Of a stretch of 64,000 nucleotides of DNA, positions 50,847 to 59,113 are shown piece by piece; positions within the stretch are counted from its first letter, which is position 1; the number at the start of each line of letters is the position of its first letter. This DNA comes from Clostridiales bacterium Firm_16 (lineage in GTDB: Bacteria; Bacillota; Clostridia; Saccharofermentanales; Saccharofermentanaceae), in the NCBI GenBank assembly GCA_001604185.1, contig LVAV01000002.1, forward strand, positions 62,001 through 126,000, in the 5' to 3' direction. A program made the position numbers and the translations under genes. The notes beneath the pieces were generated by a model. That model was not told the DNA's origin and searched no databases. It was given only the letters and a program-made list of their open reading frames with translations.

Positions 50847-53519
50847 ATGAAACAGTATCAGGTAACAGGAATGAGTTGCGCGGCCTGCCAGGCCCGTGTG
50901 GAAAAAGCCGTCAGTAAAGTGCCGGGCGTAGAGAGCGTCGCGGTAAGCCTTCTGACGAACTCCATGGGCGTGGAAGGTGAAGCTGCGCCCGCTTCTGTCA
51001 TCGAAGCGGTGGAGAAAGCAGGATACGGAGCCTCCCTGAAGGACGGAAGTGCTGCTTCCCATACTTCCGCATCTGCCTGCGGCAGCAGTTGTTCCCTCAA
51101 TACCGCTCCCGCCGAAGATATGCTTAAGGATACGGAGACACCTAAGCTTGTGAAGCGCCTGGTCCTGTCTGCGGCTTTTCTTCTGATCCTGATGTATGTT
51201 TCCATGGGACATAACATGTGGGGATTCCCGCTGCCGGAATATTTCCACCACAACTTCATCGGACTTGCGATCCTGCAGATGCTGCTGGCCATCGTGGTCA
51301 TGATCATCAACCGGAAGTTCTTCGAGAACGGATTCCGCTCGATCCTTCACGGCGCACCGAATATGGATACCCTCGTGGCACTGGGATCCGGCGTCTCCTT
51401 CGCCTGGAGCCTGGTGGTACTTTTCAGTATGTGCGGGAAGATCACGCAGGGCGTCCCTCTTATGGACCTGAAAGATATCTACCACGACCAACTGTATTTC
51501 GAATCCGCCGCCATGATCCCGGCCCTGATCACGGTGGGAAAAACTCTTGAGTCGCTTTCGAAGGGCCGCACGACCAATGCCTTGAAGAGCCTCATGAGGC
51601 TCACGCCCAAGACCGCCCGGATCCTGAAAGAGGAACAGGGTGAGGGCAACGGGGTCATCGAAGTCATTGTCCCCATCGAGCAGGTACATGTGGGAGAGCT
51701 TTTCGCCGTAAAACCCGGAGAAAGCATTCCCGTAGACGGTGTAGTGGAAGAGGGCGAAAGTGCCGTAGATGAGTCGGCTCTTACCGGTGAATCCGTCCCG
51801 GTAGATAAGGCCCCGGGAGATACGGTCAGTGCCGCGACCATCAACCGCTCCGGCTATCTTCGCTGCCGGGCCACCAGGGTCGGAGAAGATACGACTTTAT
51901 CGAAGATCATACAGATGGTATCCGATGCGGCCGCCACCAAGGCCCCCATTGCCCGCATCGCCGACAAGGTATCCGGCATCTTCGTGCCGGCTGTCATCGG
52001 CATTGCGATCCTGGTCATCGTTGGCTGGCTGATCGCCGGTCAGGACCTCAGTTTCTCTTTGGCACGGGGCATCTCCGTACTGGTGATCTCCTGCCCCTGC
52101 GCACTGGGCCTGGCTACGCCTGTGGCCATCATGGTGGGCAACGGACTGGGAGCAAGAAACGGCGTGCTTTTTAAGACCAGCGAGGCTCTGGAGACAGCAG
52201 GCAAAGCCAATATCGTTGCCCTGGATAAGACCGGAACCATCACATCCGGAGAACCGCGGGTAACCCGGATCCTTACCTGCGACGGTGTCGCAGAGGGAGA
52301 ACTTCTGGAGAAGGCCTATGCACTGGAGAAGAAGAGTGAGCACCCGCTGGCTCGAGCCGTCGTGGAAAGATACGAAGAACAGGATGCCGCGAAGAACGTC
52401 GCGGAGGTGACGGGTTTTGCGATCCACGCGGGACACGGCCTGGAAGGCCGCTATCTCGAGAAACTCCTCCACGGCGGAAACGGAGAGTATATAAGACAAT
52501 TTGCCTCGATCCCGAAGAACATCGAAGAGGCAGCGACGAACTTCGCCGGGAACGGAGAGACCCCGCTTTTCTTCGAAGAAGAAGGAAAACTTCTGGGCAT
52601 CATTGTTGTGGCGGATACCATAAAGAGCGACTCGCCGGAAGGAATCCGTCAGTTGAAGAACCTGGGACTCCGGGTAGTGATGCTGACCGGCGACAACCCG
52701 GCCACGGCTCATGCCATCGCAGGCAAAGCGGAGGTGGACTATGTGGTTGCGGGTGTGCTTCCGGATGCGAAGGCGCAGACCGTGAAGACGCTTCAGGAAT
52801 ACGGCAAAGTGATCATGGTGGGAGACGGAATCAACGATGCCCCCGCCCTGACGTCGGCCGATATCGGTATTGCGATCGGCGCCGGCACAGACGTGGCCAT
52901 CGACAGTGCAGATATCGTCCTGATGAACAGCAGTCTCACCGATGTGGCGGCCGCCGTCCGCCTCAGCCGCAAGACACTCCGGAACATTCACGAGAATCTT
53001 TTCTGGGCATTTTTCTATAACATCATCTGCATACCGATCGCAGCAGGCATCCTGGCCTGGAAGATGAATCCCATGGTCGGCGCGGCTGCCATGAGCATCT
53101 CCAGCTTTACGGTATGCATGAATGCACTCAGGCTCAATCTTTTCAACATGAAAGATCCGGGTCGAGACCGGGCACTTCACGGGAAGTCTCTTGTGGAACT
53201 TCCTTTCCCGAAACCTGATACGCAGGTTGGAAAGGTCCTGTCCGCAGAGCAGGCAGCCCCGAAGAAAATAAACATTCCGGAAACGGAAGAAAGGAGTTCT
53301 ACTATGAGAAAAACACTGAAGATCGAGGGCATGATGTGCGGTCACTGCGAGGCCTCGGTAAAGAAGGCACTGGAGGAACTGGACTTCATTTCTCTTGCTA
53401 TGCCGGATCACAAATCCAATACCTGTGTCATCGAGATCCCGGAGGGGAAAGAATTCGATGAAGCGAAAGTACGCGAAGTGATCGAAGGAAAAGATTATAA
53501 GTATCTGGGCGCAGAGTAA
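50847..53519 (+). CDS. copA: copper-exporting P1B-type ATPase with N- and C-terminal metal-binding domains
   Basis: 890 residues. The N-terminal HMA domain has GMSCAACQARVEKA (Cys11, Cys14). The core has membrane segments, the actuator ESALTGESVPVDK, the CPC metal site SCPCALGLATPV, the phosphorylation site DKTGTITSG, the HP locus SEHPLA and GDGINDAPAL. A second HMA domain at the C-terminus (GMMCGHCEASVKKAL) follows a Pro-rich linker. It exports Cu(I) or Ag(I). A strong internal Shine-Dalgarno and ATG precede the C-terminal HMA. It is cotranscribed with csoR. Confidence 0.95.
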   Translation: MKQYQVTGMSCAACQARVEKAVSKVPGVESVAVSLLTNSMGVEGEAAPASVIEAVEKAGYGASLKDGSAASHTSASACGSSCSLNTAPAEDMLKDTETPKLVKRLVLSAAFLLILMYVSMGHNMWGFPLPEYFHHNFIGLAILQMLLAIVVMIINRKFFENGFRSILHGAPNMDTLVALGSGVSFAWSLVVLFSMCGKITQGVPLMDLKDIYHDQLYFESAAMIPALITVGKTLESLSKGRTTNALKSLMRLTPKTARILKEEQGEGNGVIEVIVPIEQVHVGELFAVKPGESIPVDGVVEEGESAVDESALTGESVPVDKAPGDTVSAATINRSGYLRCRATRVGEDTTLSKIIQMVSDAAATKAPIARIADKVSGIFVPAVIGIAILVIVGWLIAGQDLSFSLARGISVLVISCPCALGLATPVAIMVGNGLGARNGVLFKTSEALETAGKANIVALDKTGTITSGEPRVTRILTCDGVAEGELLEKAYALEKKSEHPLARAVVERYEEQDAAKNVAEVTGFAIHAGHGLEGRYLEKLLHGGNGEYIRQFASIPKNIEEAATNFAGNGETPLFFEEEGKLLGIIVVADTIKSDSPEGIRQLKNLGLRVVMLTGDNPATAHAIAGKAEVDYVVAGVLPDAKAQTVKTLQEYGKVIMVGDGINDAPALTSADIGIAIGAGTDVAIDSADIVLMNSSLTDVAAAVRLSRKTLRNIHENLFWAFFYNIICIPIAAGILAWKMNPMVGAAAMSISSFTVCMNALRLNLFNMKDPGRDRALHGKSLVELPFPKPDTQVGKVLSAEQAAPKKINIPETEERSSTMRKTLKIEGMMCGHCEASVKKALEELDFISLAMPDHKSNTCVIEIPEGKEFDEAKVREVIEGKDYKYLGAE
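53304..53519 (+). CDS. possible CopZ-like chaperone from an in-frame internal start of copA
   Basis: AAAGGAG (53290-53296) lies 7 nt before an in-frame ATG at 53304 within copA. Initiation here gives a 71-residue HMA protein (MRKTLKIEGMMCGHC...), the size and motif of free CopZ copper chaperones. E. coli makes a comparable short product from copA by frameshifting; here internal initiation would do it. Translation is inferred, not shown. Confidence 0.5.
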   Translation: MRKTLKIEGMMCGHCEASVKKALEELDFISLAMPDHKSNTCVIEIPEGKEFDEAKVREVIEGKDYKYLGAE

Positions 53520-53537
53520 ATGTTACCGGATAAGGGA

Positions 53538-53574
53538 AAAGGCCCTGTTCTTCGAAGTGAAGACCAGGGCCTTT
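53538..53574 (+). terminator. terminator between copA and the convergent retron RT gene
   Basis: AAAGGCCCTG (53538-53547) pairs with CAGGGCCTTT (53565-53574), with extra pairing inside the loop. Confidence 0.75.
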
Positions 53575-53580
53575 CTGGGT

Positions 53581-54840
53581 TCAGAAAGGATCGTTTCCTT
53601 CTCCGTCAATTCCGAAGGACAGGAAATCTTCCGGTGCGTCATCGTCACCGGGGGAAGGAACGATATCGTCTGTCATGATCGGATCTTCCCAGTAGAGAGA
53701 CTCGTTCGGAAGTTCCGGGAAGAAGATCAGGTCTTCGACATAATCCGGATCAGAAAGGATCTTCTTGAGATCGAAACCCGGCAGAAGATCGACGAAGTCT
53801 TTTGGCTCACGGTTCAGGCAGAACTCCCGAAGATTCAGCTGGATATTCCGAAGTGAGATCTGGGCCTGCTCCAGAAATTTCTCATCGGGATCCAGCATGG
53901 CAATGAAACCGATACGCCCCTTCAAGGAAGCCACGGCGTGACCCAGCTCATAGTCGGTGCCCCTTCCGGAGTACCAGGAAGGACGCGCATAGTCCAGGTG
54001 ATTTTTGACACCGTATTTCTCCATGTAATAGAGCTCCTGACGGACCTTCTTTCTATACTCGCGGCATGCCCGTACCCGGTCGTTGACCACGGCGCCGGTG
54101 ACGGTCTTTCGGGCTCCGGGTCTCAGGAATCTTGTCTTCTTCTCGTTGAGGTGGTAGTGATAGTGCTTCAATTCTCCGCGGACGAAATTGGTTAGCAGCA
54201 CGTGCGGGAAATACGTGTCACTGGAGAAGATCATGTCGTCACAGTACCGGGTGTAATGTACACCGATGGCATTACAGAGATTGCCCACATTGTGGTCGAA
54301 GTCAGCAAGGATCAGGTTCACGATCTGCGGAGACGTACAGGCTCCCTGACAAAGCGCGCCTTTGTAGCAGACGATCCGGGTCAGCAGTCCCAGGACAGAT
54401 TTGTTGTAGGGAGTGTACTTCCGGAACATCTCGTAGACCAGGCTTTGCCGGGTGCTCTCGAAGAAATGACGGATGTCCAGCTTCAGCATGTATCTGCACC
54501 CCTCGTGGACCTTCGCGTTGTCTGCGATGGAGATACCCTTGCGGTACGCATAGGCGTAGGGAGAAGTGTATTTCTCGTCCAGGGGATTCAGGATCTTCAT
54601 GCGGATGAATTTCTGGCATTCCGCCAGTTTGTAATCGACACGAAAGACAGTGCGGTACTCGTTATTGTGGTGCTTCGGGATCGAGAAGGCGTTATAGAGG
54701 GAGGAGGTATCCTCCAGCATCTCATATAGTCCGTCGGCCATGATCTTCACATTACGAGGATAGGTGGGGAGGCCGACATAAATACAGAACCTGGATGTGA
54801 AGGAAGTAAGGGAAGTAATATCCGGAAGTGTCTTTAACAT
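53581..54840 (-). CDS. retron-type reverse transcriptase
   Basis: 419 residues. Reverse transcriptase motifs: Asp122 in LKLDIRHFF (first catalytic Asp), QGACTSP (165-171), and YCDD (199-202) with the paired Asp. Two retron hallmarks are present: NAKVH (108-112), matching NAxxH, and VTG (247-249) just after the palm. The thumb follows, then an acidic C-terminal tail of about 65 residues. It should make msDNA from the RNA encoded just upstream, at 54916-55122. ATG 54840 follows AAGGAG by 9 nt. No maturase or group II intron domain is present. Confidence 0.93.
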   Translation of the reverse strand: MLKTLPDITSLTSFTSRFCIYVGLPTYPRNVKIMADGLYEMLEDTSSLYNAFSIPKHHNNEYRTVFRVDYKLAECQKFIRMKILNPLDEKYTSPYAYAYRKGISIADNAKVHEGCRYMLKLDIRHFFESTRQSLVYEMFRKYTPYNKSVLGLLTRIVCYKGALCQGACTSPQIVNLILADFDHNVGNLCNAIGVHYTRYCDDMIFSSDTYFPHVLLTNFVRGELKHYHYHLNEKKTRFLRPGARKTVTGAVVNDRVRACREYRKKVRQELYYMEKYGVKNHLDYARPSWYSGRGTDYELGHAVASLKGRIGFIAMLDPDEKFLEQAQISLRNIQLNLREFCLNREPKDFVDLLPGFDLKKILSDPDYVEDLIFFPELPNESLYWEDPIMTDDIVPSPGDDDAPEDFLSFGIDGEGNDPF

Positions 54841-54915
54841 ATGTATTCTCCTTGTAGATTCAAGAAGGAACGTTGATTCCCCGACGGACCCGGCAACGGG
54901 TCTGAAAGGAAAAGA

Positions 54916-55122
54916 GACCACAGAACAGCACACCTTTTTCCGAAGGCCGAAGTTATGGCATTTCGAACCTTTAGGAGCGAAATACCATAACTTCCGAGAA
55001 CGACTGCAATTCAGTATGAATTGACGTCGTCAAGAAAGTCTCTGGTTTGATGTATGAACGTCGACTCGACGTTCCTCGTCATGACATGGGTTCAAAACGA
55101 TACGCTATGCTGTTCTGTGGTC
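54916..55122 (-). ncRNA. retron msr-msd non-coding RNA
   Basis: About 207 nt on the RT strand, ending 75 nt before the RT start. The ends are a perfect 15-nt complementary pair: a1 (55108-55122, GACCACAGAACAGCA) and a2 (54916-54930). Directly after a1 comes TAGCG, matching the position of the conserved branching G in known retrons. Inside are an msr hairpin GAACGTC-GAGTC-GACGTTC (55056-55074), a two-part hairpin (55000-55030), and the msd stem of 17 bp with one G-T pair and a 12-nt loop (54949-54994). This order fits msr then msd. Confidence 0.88.
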
Positions 55123-55209
55123 GATTCAATTGTCAATGTTCTTTCATTTTACTTCATAAGTTTCCGGCTTTCTCCTCTGACCTGTGGAAAGAAGAAGAAA
55201 GCAGGAGGC

Positions 55210-55250
55210 CTCCCGGCAAGATACCTCGGATGACAGTGCCTTGCCGGGAG
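55210..55250 (-). other. hairpin between the ATPase gene and the retron RNA
   Basis: 11-bp perfect stem CTCCCGGCAAG/CTTGCCGGGAG with a 19-nt loop, followed on the minus strand by a pyrimidine tract. It may be a leaky terminator or a processing site that sets retron RNA levels relative to the ATPase mRNA. Confidence 0.5.
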
Positions 55251-55273
55251 AGGAGTTTGCCGGTTCGTCGGAC

Positions 55274-57559
55274 CTAGATCCTTCTGCGGACCAGATACAT
55301 TTCCAGGGAGAAGCCGCATGCCCGGCAGTAGTTGATGATGTACAGAGCATCGGAGGAATTGCCGGTGATGCACTCGATCTTCTTCCTGTGGTCCAGAATG
55401 TGAAAAGAGCTGCAGTGAGGGTACAGATACTTGCGGATGAACCGAACCTTGTCCACGTCGGGTTCGAATCCGGTCAGGTAGAAGCGGAAGAAAGAGTCCT
55501 TGCTTTGCCTGAGTTTCTCCTTCAGCGCTTCTGCGTCGATCTTCGACAGGTCGATACGAAGGACGTTCTCACTGGCGGAAGCGGAAGAGGAGTCAGAGGA
55601 ATCCGGATCCTTCTCGGACTCCTTCTTAGCACTCTGGCGCTTCCAGATATCCTGTATCCTCTTCTTCGCCTTGCGTCCGGGATTCTTGTCGGGATGGATG
55701 AAGAAAGAATGGTCGTCTTCTTCATCGTCTTCGTAAAAGACGTCTTCATCGAAAACGAATTCCTCATCTTCGTCATCCGCGCTGACGTATTCCTCGAGAA
55801 TATCGTCATCGAGGTCCGACTGCTCGTCAATTTCCTCATTCGTCTTATCCAGCGCCTTGATCTTCTCGTCGATCCTCTTGATGATCTCGTCGATGTCGTA
55901 GGTATCGGATGACTCATCGTCGGAGCCTTCGGAAGAAGTGGCAGAAGAGTCTGTCTTAGCAGGCTTCTCGTCGCTGTCGGTCTTCGGCTTGGAAGAATCG
56001 GGAGCAGGAAACGGGAACGCGAAGGGGGAGCCCTCCAGTCCGTCAGGGAACTTCTTCTGCGGTTCCAGCTCCAGGCTGATCCGGCTCTTCTTGGCTTCGC
56101 TCTCTTCACTCTTCAGGACCGCCCTCTTGGCCGCATCGGCTGCGCTGAGCATGCCACGTCTGGTATGCCCGACGGAGTACCGGTGATCCGGCTTCTTCCA
56201 GGAGGTCATGTTGATCATCTCCGTAAAGTCCGGAAGCTGCGTAATAAACTTGACGCGTCCGCGGATGTTGATCAGAGCTTCACCGGTATCCAGTGAGGCC
56301 AGCTGGGTCGGCGTCACCAGCGGTCTCATGCGGCCGGTCTCATGGTCATACACCTCTCCGCACTTCCTGGACAGATCTTCCAAAGTTGCCCAGTGGTTCA
56401 CGCGGTAAGCTACGAAAGTATCGGCGTTACTGATGATGGAACATGCCTTGCTGGGCCCGTAGATACCATCGATCTGAGACAGAGACTGGACTACGAATGC
56501 GGTCCTCAGGTTGCGGGAACGACCTGCGGCCATCAGAAGGTCCAGCTTCGGCATGGCAACACCTACGCTGCCAAGCTCTTCGATGACGATATTCACGCGG
56601 CGGGGAAGGCGGTCGTCGAACTTCAGGTGCGCCATACGGATGTAGTGGGCGACGAACTGGTTAAGGATAGTGGCGGCCAGAGATGCATAATTTGCATTTT
56701 CGTCCGGCAGCACGATATAGATAGCTTCCTTGGACTTGCCGTCCAGGGAGGTGATGCTGAAATCATCCGAACTGATCAGGTTACGTACACCTTCGCTCTT
56801 CAGAAGGAAATTCAGCGGCTCATAGAACGAAGACAGGATCGACCCCAGCGTGTCGTTGGGGGCCGCACGGACGTTGTTCAGAAGAGAGGTAAAAGGTGCA
56901 TTCGGGTACAGCTCGCAGATGGCGTCGATGTGCTTCTTGCGCGTACCGAAACCGGCGTCCTTCTTGAACAGGTCATGTACAAGATTGACCAGACAGTTCA
57001 GATTGATCTCATCTCTTGTCCCGAATTCGAAAAGGAGAAGAACAGAACCGAGAAAAAGAGAATGAGCGGAATGGGGCCAGAAAGGATCGGCCACCGATGC
57101 TTCGCTTCCGGCCAGGAAGAAAGCAAAGGCCATATCGTCCAGGATCTCAGTGGCCAGCTGACGGTCACGCGGATCACCGGAATGGTAAAGTTCGAAAGGA
57201 TATCCCAGCAGGTCGAAACCGTCACTGTGCAGGATATCGCGGAGATTGAACACCTTGATGTGGTATCCCATCTTAGCGGCAAAGTAATGTGTGTATTTCA
57301 GGATGTCACCCTTCGGATCCACGGATACGAAGGATTCTCCGTTCTGGATCAGGGACAGCGACAGAGGTATGGTTCCGCGACGTGTCTTACCGCATCCGGT
57401 CACGCCCAGAAAAACGGTATTCGTTTCCAGGGGGAGGCAGAAGCTTGCATCCTCTTCCGGATCGTAGAATAAGACCGGACCGCCACCCTTTAAATCATTG
57501 ACCTTATTCAATGTTTTCTTGATTTCTTCCGGCTCAGCGAAAGCGTCATATTCGATCAT
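55274..57559 (-). CDS. soluble VirD4/TraG-like ATPase, candidate retron partner
   Basis: 761 residues. The P-loop is GVTGCGKT (52-59), followed by VSVDPKGD, a typical TraG/VirD4 segment, then Walker B IVIEE (325-329) and RSRNLRTAFVVQSLSQ as in coupling proteins. Unlike most VirD4 proteins there is no N-terminal membrane segment. From about residue 450 the protein becomes a long Ser/Asp/Glu-rich linker, ending in a distinct C-terminal domain of about 90 residues (FRFYLTGFEPDVDKVRFIRKYL...). It lies upstream of the retron RNA and RT on the same strand, 151 nt from the RNA. No relaxase, VirB4 or other transfer gene is nearby. Shine-Dalgarno GGAGG. Confidence 0.83.
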   Translation of the reverse strand: MIEYDAFAEPEEIKKTLNKVNDLKGGGPVLFYDPEEDASFCLPLETNTVFLGVTGCGKTRRGTIPLSLSLIQNGESFVSVDPKGDILKYTHYFAAKMGYHIKVFNLRDILHSDGFDLLGYPFELYHSGDPRDRQLATEILDDMAFAFFLAGSEASVADPFWPHSAHSLFLGSVLLLFEFGTRDEINLNCLVNLVHDLFKKDAGFGTRKKHIDAICELYPNAPFTSLLNNVRAAPNDTLGSILSSFYEPLNFLLKSEGVRNLISSDDFSITSLDGKSKEAIYIVLPDENANYASLAATILNQFVAHYIRMAHLKFDDRLPRRVNIVIEELGSVGVAMPKLDLLMAAGRSRNLRTAFVVQSLSQIDGIYGPSKACSIISNADTFVAYRVNHWATLEDLSRKCGEVYDHETGRMRPLVTPTQLASLDTGEALINIRGRVKFITQLPDFTEMINMTSWKKPDHRYSVGHTRRGMLSAADAAKRAVLKSEESEAKKSRISLELEPQKKFPDGLEGSPFAFPFPAPDSSKPKTDSDEKPAKTDSSATSSEGSDDESSDTYDIDEIIKRIDEKIKALDKTNEEIDEQSDLDDDILEEYVSADDEDEEFVFDEDVFYEDDEEDDHSFFIHPDKNPGRKAKKRIQDIWKRQSAKKESEKDPDSSDSSSASASENVLRIDLSKIDAEALKEKLRQSKDSFFRFYLTGFEPDVDKVRFIRKYLYPHCSSFHILDHRKKIECITGNSSDALYIINYCRACGFSLEMYLVRRRI

Positions 57560-57731
57560 AAAATTCCTCCACGGCAGGCGGGTCAGGTCCTGCGATTAAA
57601 TGTCTTTTCTTTCGGCCACCGGCTGCGGCCTTCGTATGGCGGCTCCTTTCCTCTAAAAGCCTGTTTCCCAGTCCGTCAGGGAGGGGACGGGAGAGTGCCT
57701 GTCTCCCGCCACGTCCCAAGCTGCACGGATC

Positions 57732-57797
57732 CCTCGCCAGGGGATTCGAACCCCTGCTCTCAGCAGATGCTGTGTTCTTCCACTGAACCAGCTGAGG
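57732..57797 (-). pseudogene. tRNA-like sequence lacking an anticodon loop
   Basis: The T arm (AGGGG-TTCGAAT-CCCCT, 57739-57755) and D arm (GTTC-AGTGGAA-GAAC, 57774-57788) are intact. Between them only 18 nt remain, which fold as CAGCA-TC-TGCTG plus five bases, so a 7-nt anticodon loop is missing. The acceptor strands CCTCAGC and GGCGAGG pair at five of seven positions. It is either a decayed tRNA or a tRNA mimic, on the same strand as and upstream of the VirD4-like gene. Confidence 0.6.
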
Positions 57798-57803
57798 ATG
57801 TGT

Positions 57804-57842
57804 AAAAAAAAACCGTCCGGTGTAAAGAATACTCGGACGGTT
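57804..57842 (-). terminator. minus-strand rho-independent terminator
   Basis: 9-bp stem (57811-57819 with 57834-57842) followed on the minus strand by a T-run (57804-57810). It would end a transcript from about 58000-57850. Confidence 0.75.
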
Positions 57843-57873
57843 GCAGAAAACGAAACTAAAGCACTGGTAAGCA

Positions 57874-58020
57874 TCAGCACCGCAAACGTCCTATATTTGG
57901 GGAAACGATATTCTCTCCGGCAGATATGGAGATAGGAACTGCTCTCTCCAATCCGAATCCCGGAAACGTCAGAATATGTCTGTTGATCGTATCCAATCTG
58001 TATTCTGTTTTGCTTAGCAT
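57874..58020 (-). CDS. possible 48-residue small protein
   Basis: ATG at 58020 is preceded by AAAGGACAGGAAGTCGA; the frame encodes MLSKTEYRLDTINRHILTF... and ends in TGA at 57874, just before a clear terminator. No family is recognised. The ribosome site and terminator are the only support, so it may instead be a small RNA. Confidence 0.35.
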   Translation of the reverse strand: MLSKTEYRLDTINRHILTFPGFGLERAVPISISAGENIVSPNIGRLRC

Positions 58021-58416
58021 TCGACTTCCTGTCCTTTCGTAGAATAAAAAAATAGAAGCGCGTCCGAATCACTCTCGTGCATGCTCTCGCACACACTCTC
58101 AGTAATGATCAAACTGGACAGGCACTTCCAAATTCATTCATTAGTATCTATATGTTTTTATGTACACGTGGTATTCTCCTCGTGTATTCGATATCATATA
58201 ACTTGTACGAAAGAATTGCAATACCTTTTTCGGGAAAAACATTAGTATTTTTTCGAGGAAACTCCATGCCGGGACACTTTCGGATACTGGGAACAGGGGC
58301 TGTACGGAGATTGGAGCCCATCGCAAAAATGACAGAATTTACATATCGGGAAAAGGGCTTTTGTGGTAGAATCAAAGTAATGATTTAATACGCTAAATAA
58401 GGAAAGGGTGATTCTT
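58021..58416. other. gene-free stretch before the DUF937 gene
   Basis: No convincing gene. TAGAAT near 58366-58371 is a plausible -10 for the DUF937 gene, whose Shine-Dalgarno GGAAAGGG is at 58401-58408. Confidence 0.4.
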
Positions 58417-59004
58417 ATGGATCTTGTAAAAATGTTGCTCAGTAGTATGACTTCGGAGTCTTCGCTCTCCGCGTTGACAGGAAAGACCGGTGGCGATGCC
58501 GGACAGGTAGAAAGTGCGATCCAGTCCGCGATCCCGTCTCTGATCGGATCCATGACGAAGAACGCTTCCTCTACAGATGGTGCCAAGTCGCTTCTCGGCG
58601 CACTTTCCCAGCACCAGGATACCAATTCCATCTCTTCTCAGATCGAGAATGCAGATGAGATCGATGGCGGTAAGATCATCGGCAAGATCATGGGTGGCGG
58701 CAAGGATGACTTCATTTCCAGTATCGCCAGCAAGTCCGGATTGAACTTCGGACAAACCAATTCTCTGTTGAGCTCTATTGCTCCGGCGATCCTGAGCTTC
58801 ATTTCTTCTGCTGCGAAGCCGGATACGGCAGAGAGCCAGGCAGAAGAAGCCGCAAGACGTCAGGCTGAAGCAGAGAAGAACGATGTATCTTTCCTCGGTG
58901 GTTTCTTCAGCAAGTTCATGAAGGACGAGGACGATAAGGTCGAAGAGGACGACGGTTTCGACGGCGGAGATCTTCTGAACATCCTGAAAAACACACTTCT
59001 CTGA
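58417..59004 (+). CDS. DUF937 family protein
   Basis: 195 residues, no signal peptide. The DUF937-type core has repeated helical segments with Gly/Ser turns (VESAIQSAIPSLIGSMTKNASS, GGKIIGKIMGGG, LLSSIAPAILSFISSAAK). An acidic C-terminal tail (DEDDKVEEDDGFDGGD) follows. Function is unknown; members include the YidB-like proteins. Shine-Dalgarno GGAAAGGG lies 8 nt before ATG 58417. Confidence 0.78.
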   Translation: MDLVKMLLSSMTSESSLSALTGKTGGDAGQVESAIQSAIPSLIGSMTKNASSTDGAKSLLGALSQHQDTNSISSQIENADEIDGGKIIGKIMGGGKDDFISSIASKSGLNFGQTNSLLSSIAPAILSFISSAAKPDTAESQAEEAARRQAEAEKNDVSFLGGFFSKFMKDEDDKVEEDDGFDGGDLLNILKNTLL

Positions 59005-59113
59005 GAATAAAGGAAACCCATCTCCGGAGGAATATCTGCAAGGGAGGAGATGGATCGGGGTTGAAAGTCTATAGAGATCGTAAGCAGATCTTATAGGAAG
59101 GTGCAAGAAAAAT

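Noticed and set aside
53581-54840. Group II intron maturase or diversity-generating retroelement RT
   Set aside because: There are no maturase or endonuclease domains and no template/variable repeat pair, while the NAxxH and VTG motifs and the a1/a2 RNA fit a retron.
55128-55136. TTGACA as the promoter of the retron RNA
   Set aside because: With normal spacing the start point would fall inside or after a1, which would remove the needed arm; read-through or another promoter is more likely.
55274-57559. Evidence for an integrative conjugative element
   Set aside because: The VirD4-like gene stands without relaxase, VirB4, VirB6 or integrase, and lacks a membrane anchor, so a transfer role is not supported.
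57732-57797. Functional tRNA gene
   Set aside because: The anticodon loop is missing and the acceptor stem has two mismatches.
57653-58096. 147-residue minus-strand frame
   Set aside because: It runs through a terminator and the tRNA-like sequence and has no ribosome site; the 48-residue frame is the better candidate.
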